Origin: an uncultured Croceitalea sp.
Lineage (GTDB): Bacteria > Bacteroidota > Bacteroidia > Flavobacteriales > Flavobacteriaceae
Assembly (NCBI GenBank): GCA_947495075.1
Contig: CANLXH010000001.1
Span: 558,001 to 622,000 of the forward strand
Direction of reading: 5' to 3'
DNA length: 64,000 nucleotides
Shown here one piece after another: positions 18,203 through 26,847 of this stretch. Under the pieces are notes generated by a model that saw only the letters and a list, made by a program, of their open reading frames with translations, searched no databases and was not told where the DNA came from. Within the stretch, counting starts at the first letter, position 1. The number at the start of each line of letters is the position of its first letter. A program made the position numbers and the translations under genes.

Positions 18203-18544
18203 TGTTAAGTTGTTTAGATGGTTATAAAATCTTTATTTCTTGCTTTATAGGACAAAGATGGCCCAACCACAGCTGTCCTTTTCCGATTTTCTAAATGAAG
18301 TAACCAAAATGGAAAGTGAAACGCCCTTAGGGATATCTAAACCTAAAAACTGCGGTTCCATAATTGTTTGTAGTTGGATATAGATTATTCTGGGCAATAT
18401 CAAAGATGACTTTTTTGGGTAACGGAGTGCTTCGGTTCAAGAAAAGGGCGTTTCACTTTCAATTTGTGGCACTTTGAACAGAATTGCTCCGTTCATCATC
18501 TATGACTCAGGTACTTTTGGAGTGTAATTCAAAATCAGTACATC
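18203..18544. other. divergent intergenic region with long-spaced inverted repeat
   Basis: This stretch of 342 bases lies between divergently read genes and carries no plausible gene. Its one clear structure is the 17-bp inverted repeat listed separately at 18312-18460. Confidence 0.5.
18312..18460. repeat. perfect 17-bp inverted repeat, 115-bp spacer
   Basis: GAAAGTGAAACGCCCTT at 18312-18328 recurs as its exact reverse complement at 18444-18460. The whole 149-base unit sits in a gene-free region. Such an arrangement fits a small non-autonomous element with terminal repeats, a paired binding site, or a structured RNA. No target-site duplication is obvious. Confidence 0.6.
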
Positions 18545-18754
18545 ATGGAAAATTATAGAATAACTATTAGCTCGGGACAGATAACAGGATATGGCATAAG
18601 CCCTGTAACAAATAGGAATGTACTTATTCAACTAGTTGTTAAGATTAGCAGGTTAACATTTACATGGCTTAAACGCATGTTTTCGCGAAAACAGAGCATC
18701 AAAACGCACATCCCTCTTAACCTGAATGAGGATAAGATCCCATTATTTATTTAA
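18545..18754 (+). CDS. small hypothetical protein
   Basis: A 69-residue frame that begins with ATG and ends 20 bases before the lipoprotein start at 18775. The middle has a moderately hydrophobic stretch followed by Lys/Arg-rich sequence. No domain is recognised. Its position as the leader gene of a lipoprotein operon is the only support; it could be a chance frame. Confidence 0.35.
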   Translation: MENYRITISSGQITGYGISPVTNRNVLIQLVVKISRLTFTWLKRMFSRKQSIKTHIPLNLNEDKIPLFI

Positions 18755-18774
18755 ACCATTAAAATCTTGAAATC

Positions 18775-19416
18775 ATGAGAAATTTAGAATCAGTAATCGG
18801 AATTAGCTTTATGACCATTTTGCTTTTTGGATGTTCCTCTGTTAGAGTGACGGACTCCTGGAGGGATATGGAAAAATTGGACATCAAGGACAAGAACATT
18901 TTGGTGGTCAGTAAAACGGAAGATCGCAATGTACAGATTCGCTTTGAAAGTGATATGGTACGTTTGCTTCGTGGAAATGGATATAACTCTGTAGAAAGCC
19001 ATGTAAAGTTTCCTTTTAGCGATCCAAATGAAAAAGTGGAAAAAGAGGAGATAAAAGAAGTGATACAAAACTTAAGGAAGAATGATATCGATGTGGTGAT
19101 TGTATCCCATTTATTGGATTCAAGGGAATACAAGACTATCGTTACTACAGGGGATTCCTTTTACGTAGATTATTTTCCAATAAGATACCACAGGTATAGA
19201 AGCTTCTATGGGTATACGGGTACGTATTATACCCAATATAATACCAGAGAAGTAGAAGGGACGACCTATATTTTGGAGACCTTAATCTATGACTTGACGC
19301 GTCCTTCGGAAGATCAATTGGTCTCCGTAATCACATCAGAAGTAGATAACCCAAGTAGTTTGGGCACCACCTCGGAGCATTTTTCAAAAAGCATCGTAAA
19401 AAACTTGACAAAATAG
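18775..19416 (+). CDS. hypothetical lipoprotein, paralogue 2 of a three-member family
   Basis: A 213-residue lipoprotein (lipobox FGCS at about residue 20). Layout as in 16670-17329: strand NILVVSKTED, a helix with Arg and Asp (FESDMVRLLRGNGY), and the closing QLVSVITSEVDNP motif. A Tyr/Arg-rich loop (about 135-160) is an insertion relative to paralogue 1 and is shared in character with paralogue 3 at 26848. A strong terminator follows. Function unknown. Confidence 0.78.
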   Translation: MRNLESVIGISFMTILLFGCSSVRVTDSWRDMEKLDIKDKNILVVSKTEDRNVQIRFESDMVRLLRGNGYNSVESHVKFPFSDPNEKVEKEEIKEVIQNLRKNDIDVVIVSHLLDSREYKTIVTTGDSFYVDYFPIRYHRYRSFYGYTGTYYTQYNTREVEGTTYILETLIYDLTRPSEDQLVSVITSEVDNPSSLGTTSEHFSKSIVKNLTK

Positions 19417-19474
19417 AATTCCAAGGTAATATGGGTTTGGTTGTTTAATAATGGTGATTGATGTGGTTGATGTG

Positions 19475-19511
19475 CTGCCGGGGATTCTTATGGAACCTCG
19501 GCAGTTCTTTT
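19475..19511 (+). terminator. intrinsic terminator after lipoprotein gene
   Basis: CTGCCGGGG (19475-19483) pairs with CCTCGGCAG (19496-19504) with one G-T wobble, followed by TTCTTTT. It is placed 59 bases after the stop of the 18775 gene. Confidence 0.75.
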
Positions 19512-19512
19512 A

Positions 19513-19549
19513 GCAAACTACCCTCAGGGCAAGCCCGTGAGGAATTTGC
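19513..19549. repeat. REP-like imperfect hairpin
   Basis: GCAAA and TTTGC arms enclose a nested CCTCA-GGGC/GCCC-TGAGG stem (19522-19542). It lies directly beyond the terminator at 19475-19511, with no T-tract of its own. The nested, partly bulged stem resembles repetitive extragenic palindromes, but no second copy was seen in this window. Confidence 0.45.
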
Positions 19550-19643
19550 AAGAAAAAAGGTTTAATTTCAAGGCAGGCCTTGGAGTATTATACCCATTGG
19601 CGGTGCCAATAAAAATGTTTGGAAAATAAAGCTTTTGGATAAT

Positions 19644-20753
19644 ATGAACTTTCTTACTTGGCGAAATCTTTTAACTTCGTACAAGGACCTAAATTCGAGG
19701 TCCTTAAATTGGGAAATTAAATTGAAGTTTAAAAAAATAGGACAGGGTGTCATTATACCCATTGCATTTTTGGTTGCGTTCCTACTAACGCTACCACGAA
19801 TTTTAGTACGGTACGATATTACGGAGGAGCTCACGGATGCTTTCAGTAATGTTACGTTCAACGATATTGTGTTCCGTTTTGTTTTTGTGGGTCTGTTTTT
19901 TTGGATTGTAATACAGTTTAATGCCAATTGGAAATATGAAATCAAGATTCCATCAGTAACTAAAAGACTGGTGGTCAGTGTACTATTGAATCTAGGGGTC
20001 TTTGCTGTTTTTGTTATTGTATTCAACTTTCTTTACCCCCTTATGGTGCAAAACATAGGGACCAAAGAACTTGGGCTTATCCATTTTATCAACTTCATTA
20101 TAGCTGTCGTTCTGGTCTTTTTGTCAGATGTACTTCGATATCAGCTTATCCATAATGAAGATGTCATGGAAAAAGAGCGATTAAAACGAGAAAAATTAAA
20201 GAGCGAACTGAGCGCTTTAAAAAATCAAGTGAACCCGCATTTTTTGTTTAATTCTCTGAATTCTCTGAATACTTTGATTCGTGAAAATCAGCCAGCAACC
20301 ATTTTTGTAAACAAGCTTTCATACCTATATCGATATATACTCCAAAGTGGAAACAAAGACTTGGTTACCCTTAAAGAAGAACTCGAATTCTTGGAAAGTT
20401 ATGTGCACTTAATCAAGACAAGATACCAAGATAGATTCTCTATAACTGTCAGGATTGAAAATAATTGCCATTCTGCCAAAGTTCCCACAATGGCATTGCA
20501 ATTGTTGGTTGAAAATGCTGTGAAACATAATGAAATATCAGAAAACACACCGCTTCACATTACTATTTTCATAGATGAAAATCATTTGGTAGTGCAAAAT
20601 AATATCCAACCCAAAAGTACCTATGTGGACAGCACAGGCAATGGACTGGCCAATTTGAACCAACGCTATAAAATGCTGAAAGGCAGTAGTATAGTGATTA
20701 CTAGTACAAATAACATTTTTAGCGTCAAACTTCCACTAAGTGAAAATATATGA
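19644..20753 (+). CDS. LytS-type sensor histidine kinase
   Basis: A 369-residue membrane kinase. Four hydrophobic segments (about 35-160) are followed by a linker helix and a His_kinase domain, with the phospho-acceptor in the NPHFLFNSLN motif (His199). The C-terminal ATPase part has LLVENAVKHN as N-box and a short GNGLANL G-box. The frame opens with TTG at 19635, but the ATG at 19644 is preferred. The stop overlaps the response-regulator start by four bases (ATGA). The signal sensed is not known; the lack of a periplasmic domain suggests the membrane itself. Confidence 0.9.
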   Translation: MNFLTWRNLLTSYKDLNSRSLNWEIKLKFKKIGQGVIIPIAFLVAFLLTLPRILVRYDITEELTDAFSNVTFNDIVFRFVFVGLFFWIVIQFNANWKYEIKIPSVTKRLVVSVLLNLGVFAVFVIVFNFLYPLMVQNIGTKELGLIHFINFIIAVVLVFLSDVLRYQLIHNEDVMEKERLKREKLKSELSALKNQVNPHFLFNSLNSLNTLIRENQPATIFVNKLSYLYRYILQSGNKDLVTLKEELEFLESYVHLIKTRYQDRFSITVRIENNCHSAKVPTMALQLLVENAVKHNEISENTPLHITIFIDENHLVVQNNIQPKSTYVDSTGNGLANLNQRYKMLKGSSIVITSTNNIFSVKLPLSENI

Positions 20754-21511
20754 AAGTTGTCATTGTAGAAGATGAAATCACGGCAAGTAATCATTTGAAA
20801 TACGTATTGAACAATATCGACAGCACCATTGAAGTGGTTAGGGTCCTCGATACGGTGAAGTCCTGCATATCCTATTTTTCAGAACCTGTTGGGGCAGACC
20901 TCGTTTTTATGGACATCCATTTGGCAGATGGACTTAGTTTTGAATTATTTGATCATGTAGAGGTTAGTCTACCGATCATCTTCACCACGGCCTATGATGA
21001 ATATGCCCTTAAGGCATTTTCGGTAAATAGCATTGATTATATCCTAAAACCGATCCATCAGGAAGAACTGGCAAAATCGTTGGAGAAGTATGAAAAACTT
21101 ACACAAGCACCCTTGATTACCAAAATGGGCATTTCTGAAATGATACAGACATTTCAAGAACAAAAAAAAAGCTATAAATCCAATTATCTGATTTCACATC
21201 GTGATGAACTAGTTCCAGTAAAGTTGGAAGATATCGCTTATTTTTTTATTGATACTGGAATCGTAAAATTGATGACTGTTCAAAATAAAACCTACACTAT
21301 CGATAAAAAGTTAGAAGATCTAGAACAGGAATTAAATCCTGAAATATTTGATAGGGCCAATCGGCAGTATCTAATTCACAGAAACTCAATTTTAAAAGTG
21401 AAACGTTATTTTGGGGGGAAACTTGTTGTGCAGATTAGTCCACCAGCGCCTGAACGTATTGTAGTAAGTAAGGCTAAAGCACCTTTATTTAAACAATGGA
21501 TGGATTCCTAG
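20750..21511 (+). CDS. LytTR-family response regulator
   Basis: A 253-residue regulator with a receiver domain (acidic pocket Glu7-Asp8, phospho-acceptor Asp55 in FMDIHLADG, Thr79/Thr80, Lys100) and a LytTR DNA-binding domain at about 145-250, with the typical YFFIDTGIVKLMT and IHRNSILKV segments. It is translationally coupled to the kinase before it. LytTR proteins bind direct repeats about one helix turn apart. The next genes (a 40-codon frame, then pfkA) are in the same direction, so they are possible targets. Confidence 0.92.
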   Translation: MKVVIVEDEITASNHLKYVLNNIDSTIEVVRVLDTVKSCISYFSEPVGADLVFMDIHLADGLSFELFDHVEVSLPIIFTTAYDEYALKAFSVNSIDYILKPIHQEELAKSLEKYEKLTQAPLITKMGISEMIQTFQEQKKSYKSNYLISHRDELVPVKLEDIAYFFIDTGIVKLMTVQNKTYTIDKKLEDLEQELNPEIFDRANRQYLIHRNSILKVKRYFGGKLVVQISPPAPERIVVSKAKAPLFKQWMDS

Positions 21512-21615
21512 AAGTTATTCTAATCAAGGATAAAAGTGTTTCATTGACGCTAACAAGTTGTATCATTCTTCTTTAATCTTAAAAAAAGGTTTAATTTCCA
21601 TATTGAATCAACATC

Positions 21616-21738
21616 ATGAATAGAAATAGGCCTGTGTTATATCTTGTTGTTGTTCTTATTGTTGATTTGTTTCCAATCCCTTTAATAGGTAAAGTAGGAT
21701 GGCGATTAGTTAATTTTGGCATTGAACAGTTACTCTAG
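21616..21738 (+). CDS. 40-residue membrane protein upstream of pfkA
   Basis: Read by hand: ATG at 21616, TAG at 21736-21738. The product begins MNRNRPVLYLVVVLIVDLF, a compact basic start and one hydrophobic helix, then IPLIGKVGW and a short tail. The frame lies in the 268-base gap between the response regulator and pfkA. Positive-inside charge and a helix of full membrane length support a real small protein. No name can be given. Confidence 0.5.
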   Translation: MNRNRPVLYLVVVLIVDLFPIPLIGKVGWRLVNFGIEQLL

Positions 21739-21779
21739 TGTGTTTGAAGAATATTAAAAATAAAGTATAACAGCGACTT

Positions 21780-23084
21780 ATGTTCCAAATAGAAAGTATA
21801 GGGAAACCTTCTTTTAAGTCCCCATTGAATTTAAGTACCGTAAAAGGGGATAACATTTTTAATTTTATAGATGATGCTGACACATTAGTTCATGACCTTT
21901 CCCTTGAGGCCTATAACAATTGTTTGGCAAACAATGTATCCCCTGAATGTCTTATAAAAGGTGGGCCGAGGCAGCACTTATATTTTGATCCTAAAAAAAC
22001 AAGAGCAGCAATAGTCACTTGTGGAGGATTGTGTCCTGGTATCAATAACGTCATTCGCAGTACTGTCATGGCGTTACATTATTATTATGACATCAAAGAG
22101 GTTTTGGGAATTCCTTATGGTTATGAGGGGCTCGATCCTAGTAAAGGGCATCATTTAATAAAGTTGACCCCAGATTATGTCAAGGAAATCCATCAGTTTG
22201 GAGGTACGATTTTGGGTTCTTCCAGAGGTGCTCAAGATGTTGGCGTCATGGTGGATACTTTAGTGGATAATCAGATTGACATTTTGTTCACTATCGGTGG
22301 TGATGGAACACTTAAGGGATGTAATGCAATAGGAGAAGAAATACAAAGAAGAGATTTAGAAATCTCCGTGGTTGGCATTCCTAAGACTATTGATAATGAT
22401 ATTGATATTATAGATAAGTCGTTTGGATTCGAAACGTCATTTGATATTGCGAGCCCCATCTTGCGCGACGCGCACAACGAAGCAATTGGGGCGTATAATG
22501 GTGTGACCATTGTAAAACTTATGGGACGTGATAGTGGATTTATTGCAGCTTCCGCTGCTTTGGCCATGCCTGTGGTCAATTTTGTTCTAATCCCAGAGAT
22601 GAATTTTGAGCTGCATGGTACCAATGGATTTCTTGAGGCTTTAAAAAAACGATTGAAGGAAAAGCATCATGCTGTTGTTGTTGTCGCGGAGGGTGCAGGT
22701 CAGCATCTGTTCAAAAAAGAGGATATTCTCAAAGACGCTTCAGGTAATGTACAACACAATGATATAGGAATATTGTTGCGTGACACCATTGCTTCTTACT
22801 TCAGTGATATTTTACCTGTAGCGGTGAAGTACATAGACCCCAGCTATATTGTAAGAAGTGCAGCCGCCAATTCGTCTGACAGTATTTTTTGCAGCAGTTT
22901 GGCTTTTATGGCCGTGCATGGTGCTATGGCAGGGAAGACCAAATTTGTGGTAGGAAGGGTAAATAATAATATGGTTTACTTACCTATTACCGCAGTGACA
23001 AAAAAGAGAAAGAAAATTAACCTTGAAGGAGAGTTTTGGTTTTCCGTATTACAAAGTACCGGTCAGCCCCATTCCTTAAGATAG
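21780..23084 (+). CDS. pfkA: 6-phosphofructokinase (atypical, PPi-PFK-like clade)
   Basis: A 434-residue PFK that phosphorylates fructose 6-phosphate. The catalytic TIDND Asp is present in PKTIDND (residues 201-207), and the nucleotide loop reads GGDGT (173-177). Gly after GGD is the ATP type (PPi enzymes have Asp there), while Lys in PKTIDND is the PPi-clade residue. This mix is known in the ATP-dependent PFKs related to the trypanosomal enzyme. It is about 110 residues longer than E. coli PfkA, mostly at the N-terminus. ATP is the likelier donor, but this is inferred from two residues. Confidence 0.9.
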   Translation: MFQIESIGKPSFKSPLNLSTVKGDNIFNFIDDADTLVHDLSLEAYNNCLANNVSPECLIKGGPRQHLYFDPKKTRAAIVTCGGLCPGINNVIRSTVMALHYYYDIKEVLGIPYGYEGLDPSKGHHLIKLTPDYVKEIHQFGGTILGSSRGAQDVGVMVDTLVDNQIDILFTIGGDGTLKGCNAIGEEIQRRDLEISVVGIPKTIDNDIDIIDKSFGFETSFDIASPILRDAHNEAIGAYNGVTIVKLMGRDSGFIAASAALAMPVVNFVLIPEMNFELHGTNGFLEALKKRLKEKHHAVVVVAEGAGQHLFKKEDILKDASGNVQHNDIGILLRDTIASYFSDILPVAVKYIDPSYIVRSAAANSSDSIFCSSLAFMAVHGAMAGKTKFVVGRVNNNMVYLPITAVTKKRKKINLEGEFWFSVLQSTGQPHSLR

Positions 23085-23389
23085 ATAATCCAAAAACTTT
23101 TGTTTTGCAACACTTTTCATTCTTTACGAAGATGTTTTAGAAAGTAATATTTTTATCAGAGGGTCACCGTTTTGCTGTTGACGAATACACTTTGTTTAAT
23201 AGGGTATCTAAAAGCTGAGTGATTGAAAATGAATTATAGAATTGTTAGAATTTAACCTCCTAAAGTAGTCTTAATAAGAAGTTAAAACCATGTTGGTGAA
23301 CCAAGGTGAAATTACTGATATAAAGATTTTCTTTAATTTTTCTTTGATTCCACCCATGTTGTAATTTTAATTGAATTATTTTAATAGCC
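23085..23389. other. intergenic region after pfkA
   Basis: A 305-base gap with no plausible gene and no strong hairpin. It must hold the promoter of the Usp-like gene at 23390. Confidence 0.4.
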
Positions 23390-23758
23390 ATGAAGAAAGA
23401 ATCTACAATTTTAGTACCCTTTGATTTTTCCGAATCATCAAAAATTGCCCTAGACTATGCAGTTTCATTGATAGCATTGGATACTAACATTAAGAAATCT
23501 TTGGTTTATATTACTACCAATGACGATAAAAAAACTTCTTATGAGTCTTATGAGCGGATTAAATTAGAGTATGTCCAAGATGCTTTTATAGCGGATACCG
23601 ATAGCGTAGTGGGCTTCAATTTCGACAAGGAGCGCGATGCAATTGACATGGTGGCTATTTTACCTCGTAACCAAGCAAAGGACAATGGTCAATCCGGGGG
23701 AAAATTGACTAAAACGCTGGCTATGAATTCCCAGCTACCCTTATTCGTCATAGATTAA
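23390..23758 (+). CDS. short universal-stress-like protein
   Basis: A 122-residue cytosolic protein. It starts like a Usp domain (ILVPFDFSESSKIALDYAV) and ends with the closing strand of the fold (LPLFVID), but the usual nucleotide-binding GxxGxxxxxxxG(S/T) loop is only hinted at (GQSGGKLTKTLAMN). It is about 20 residues shorter than a standard UspA. A regulatory rather than ATP-hydrolysing role is plausible. The transporter gene follows after 15 bases, so the two are probably one transcript. Confidence 0.7.
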   Translation: MKKESTILVPFDFSESSKIALDYAVSLIALDTNIKKSLVYITTNDDKKTSYESYERIKLEYVQDAFIADTDSVVGFNFDKERDAIDMVAILPRNQAKDNGQSGGKLTKTLAMNSQLPLFVID

Positions 23759-23773
23759 TACTTTTATTGGACC

Positions 23774-25612
23774 ATGGAAGTTACTCTCGTCATTTTGGTA
23801 TTTACGATTGTCTTTTTTATTTGGGGCAAGTGGTCTCCTGATGTTGTTGCATTGATGTCGATGTTGGCCTTGTTCTTATTCGGGATACTTGATCTAAAGG
23901 AAACTTTGATCGGTTTCAGTAATCCTACGGTAGTCATGATTGCAGCGTTATTCATAATTGGTGAAGGTCTTTCGAGAACTGGATGGACAGCCCTTGCCGG
24001 ACAACGATTCGTGACTTGGGCGGCAAAAAGTAGTTCAAAACTCTTGGTAATTGTCACCCTTGGTTCTGCCATCCTTTCCGGTTTTGTGAGCAATACTGGG
24101 ACTGTGGCCGCATTGCTCCCGGTAACCGTCTCAGCTGCTTGGAATGCGGGTACGCTACCTTCAAAGCTATTGATGCCCATAGCCTTCGGTTCCAATACCG
24201 GGGGGCTATTGACGCTCACAGGAACTCCTCCCAATATCATTGCCAGTAATGCTTTGGTGGATGCTGGTATTGATGGTTTTTCTTTTTTTGAATTTGGGTT
24301 AATCGGTATTCCTCTATTATTAATTACAATTCTCTATTTCAGATATGTGGGCCATCGCTTGTTACCCGAAAATAAAAGTGCCGATAGGCCAATAAATCTA
24401 GATGGTGAAATACATAAATGGGTGGAGAATTATAGTATCGGTGAGAATCTATACCGTTTTCGTATTCGCTCAATGTCACCTTTGATCAATACGAAGATCG
24501 GAGATTGGGATTTTGAGAAAAATCATGGCATCAATATCATGAGACTGCGTCGTAGACATCCCAAACCGTTAAAGGGCATTCCTGAATTTGTTGAGTTACC
24601 CATATCTGAAACCGAAATGCGCTATCATGATATCATCACGGTAAAGGGTACTGCAAAGGAAGTTGATGCCCTAATGTTTAAATATCAATTGGGGATGTTG
24701 CCCTTCGAACAAAGTAATGATAATTTGAAAGATGAGTTGATCAGTCAAGAAATAGGACTTTCACAGATGATCATCACCCCCAATTCTGCGTTCGTGGGTA
24801 AACAGGTCCCTTTGGGTATGTATTTACACCAAGCAGGAATTCAATTGATAGGTATTTCCAGGGATAATATACCAATACGGGAAACAAAAATCACAGTCAA
24901 GTCAGGAGATGCTTTTATCATCCGGGGGACATGGGACGCTATCGAGAATCTTCAGAAAGCTTATGAACATGTGGTCATTTCCGGAAGTCCCGAGGAGATG
25001 TCCAAAAATGTGGACAAGCTTACCTCCAAATCATATATCGCCTTAGGCACTTTGATTTTGATGGTATTGCTTTTGGTACTTAAAATTGTTCCTGGTGCAG
25101 TGGCTGCGCTTGTTTGTGCGGGAATATTGATGCTTACGGGCTGTGTGCCGATTGTGAAGGCCTATAAGGGTATCAGTTGGACCAGTGTTGTGATGATTGC
25201 CGCAATGATCCCAATGGGAGTAGCCCTTCAAAAGACAGGTGTTGCGCAAATGGCGGCAAATGGATTGGTGGATTATCTGGGAGCAATCCATCCGTCGGTA
25301 CTTCTAGGCGGTATTTTTTTACTGACGACTGGTTTTAGTCAAACGATAAACAACTCCGCCACTGCTGTTCTAATGGCTCCAATAGCGATTATCGCTGCCT
25401 CCTCTTTGGGTGTTTCTCCCAAACCATTTATGATTGCTGTAGCCATCAGTGCTTCCACGGCATTTCTGACACCGGTCGGCACAACCACAAATGCTATGGT
25501 CATGGTTGCCGGGGGATACAAGTTTATGGATTACGTAAAGGTAGGGGCCCCTTTGCTCATACTTTTTTTTATAGTTACGATCTTGATAGTACCAATGATC
25601 TGGCCCTTTTAA
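23774..25612 (+). CDS. SLC13/DASS-type transporter with two TrkA-C domains
   Basis: A 612-residue inner-membrane carrier. The N-terminal bundle has the SNTG motif (about 109-112), a cytosolic part at about 220-410 holds two TrkA-C (RCK_C) domains, and the second bundle has the NNSATAVL motif. This arrangement is typical of Na+-coupled carriers for dicarboxylates, sulfate or related anions; the substrate cannot be fixed from the sequence. It is co-directional with the Usp-like gene and convergent with gltS. Confidence 0.88.
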   Translation: MEVTLVILVFTIVFFIWGKWSPDVVALMSMLALFLFGILDLKETLIGFSNPTVVMIAALFIIGEGLSRTGWTALAGQRFVTWAAKSSSKLLVIVTLGSAILSGFVSNTGTVAALLPVTVSAAWNAGTLPSKLLMPIAFGSNTGGLLTLTGTPPNIIASNALVDAGIDGFSFFEFGLIGIPLLLITILYFRYVGHRLLPENKSADRPINLDGEIHKWVENYSIGENLYRFRIRSMSPLINTKIGDWDFEKNHGINIMRLRRRHPKPLKGIPEFVELPISETEMRYHDIITVKGTAKEVDALMFKYQLGMLPFEQSNDNLKDELISQEIGLSQMIITPNSAFVGKQVPLGMYLHQAGIQLIGISRDNIPIRETKITVKSGDAFIIRGTWDAIENLQKAYEHVVISGSPEEMSKNVDKLTSKSYIALGTLILMVLLLVLKIVPGAVAALVCAGILMLTGCVPIVKAYKGISWTSVVMIAAMIPMGVALQKTGVAQMAANGLVDYLGAIHPSVLLGGIFLLTTGFSQTINNSATAVLMAPIAIIAASSLGVSPKPFMIAVAISASTAFLTPVGTTTNAMVMVAGGYKFMDYVKVGAPLLILFFIVTILIVPMIWPF

Positions 25613-25635
25613 AAAACACACACAACTATTCCTGT

Positions 25636-26844
25636 TTAGCTGTAAACCGAGAGCAAAAATTTGATGATCAATGCATTTGATATATCGATAAAGAAGGCAC
25701 CAACCAAGGGCACTACAATGAAGGCCTTTGGCGAACCTCCGAATTTTTTGGTAACTGCCGTCATATTTGCAATTGCCGTTGGAGTAGCCCCAAGGGCCAA
25801 ACCTGCATATCCTGCGCTCATTACGGCGGCATCATAGTCTTTACCCATGATACGGAATACCAATAATATCACGAACAGACTTACCACTATAACTTGGGCC
25901 AATACAATCAAAAGTAGGGGGCCCGCCAGGTCAACCAAGGTCCAGAGCTGCAAACTCATCAGGGACATTGCCAAAAACTGACCAAGGGATAAATCGGAAG
26001 CCAGTGCAAGAGACTTGGATTTTTCGGGATTCCAATCCACTTTCTTGAAGAATAAGGGGATAAGGTTGGTGATAAGGATGCCAGCAAACAGCGCGGTGAC
26101 AAAACCCGGAAGTGAAAGGCCCATGGCACTTATCAGGGCATTTAAGCCTTCACCAACACCAATGGTAGCAAAAATCACATAGATCATTTGCAGTGCATTG
26201 TTATAGGTTATTTGAATCTCATCTCCCTTATCATGGAGCACACCAACCGTTACCGGTTGCTCTTCTTTTGGCGTAAGCCGGTACCTATTGATCAAGAATT
26301 TTGCAATCGGACCACCAATGACGCCTCCCAGAACAAGTCCAACGGTGGCACAGGCAATGCCCAGTTCCATGGCGTTGCCCAATCCAAAATCCTCTTTGAA
26401 CGTAGGCGCCCAAGCAATTGTGGTCCCATGGCCACCACTAAAGGAAACAGACCCACCAAGAATCCCTGTTGAGGGGGAAAGCCCACTTAGTGAAGCCATT
26501 CCTATTCCAGTAAAATTTTGGATGAACAAATATCCAACTGCTATCACCAACAAAACAATAAGGGACCTACCACCTTTTACCAAGGTTTTAAATCGGGAGG
26601 AGAGTCCAATGGTGATAAAGAAAATAACCAAGAGGGCATCCCTTAATTCCAAAGCGAAGTTAAGCTGTATGCCAGCAATAAAATACAAAGTCCCAAATAT
26701 TATAGAAAATAAAACCCCTCCGGTTACGGGTTCGGGTATATTATATTCCCTTAATACATGAACTTTTTTGTTAATGTACTTTCCAAGAAAGAGTACCAAA
26801 CAGGCGATCATAATGGTATCCGCCGGCCCAACAACGATATCCAT
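25636..26844 (-). CDS. gltS: sodium/glutamate symporter
   Basis: A 402-residue inner-membrane protein with about ten hydrophobic segments. The GltS family signature GGSVSFSGGHGTTIAWAP is present in the first half, and a related glycine-rich segment lies in the second half (inverted repeat topology). It takes up glutamate with Na+. It is the last gene of a minus-strand cluster: TerB-like gene, lipoprotein gene (3-base gap to gltS), gltS. The convergent transporter gene ends 23 bases away. Confidence 0.92.
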   Translation of the reverse strand: MDIVVGPADTIMIACLVLFLGKYINKKVHVLREYNIPEPVTGGVLFSIIFGTLYFIAGIQLNFALELRDALLVIFFITIGLSSRFKTLVKGGRSLIVLLVIAVGYLFIQNFTGIGMASLSGLSPSTGILGGSVSFSGGHGTTIAWAPTFKEDFGLGNAMELGIACATVGLVLGGVIGGPIAKFLINRYRLTPKEEQPVTVGVLHDKGDEIQITYNNALQMIYVIFATIGVGEGLNALISAMGLSLPGFVTALFAGILITNLIPLFFKKVDWNPEKSKSLALASDLSLGQFLAMSLMSLQLWTLVDLAGPLLLIVLAQVIVVSLFVILLVFRIMGKDYDAAVMSAGYAGLALGATPTAIANMTAVTKKFGGSPKAFIVVPLVGAFFIDISNALIIKFLLSVYS

Positions 26845-26847
26845 AAC

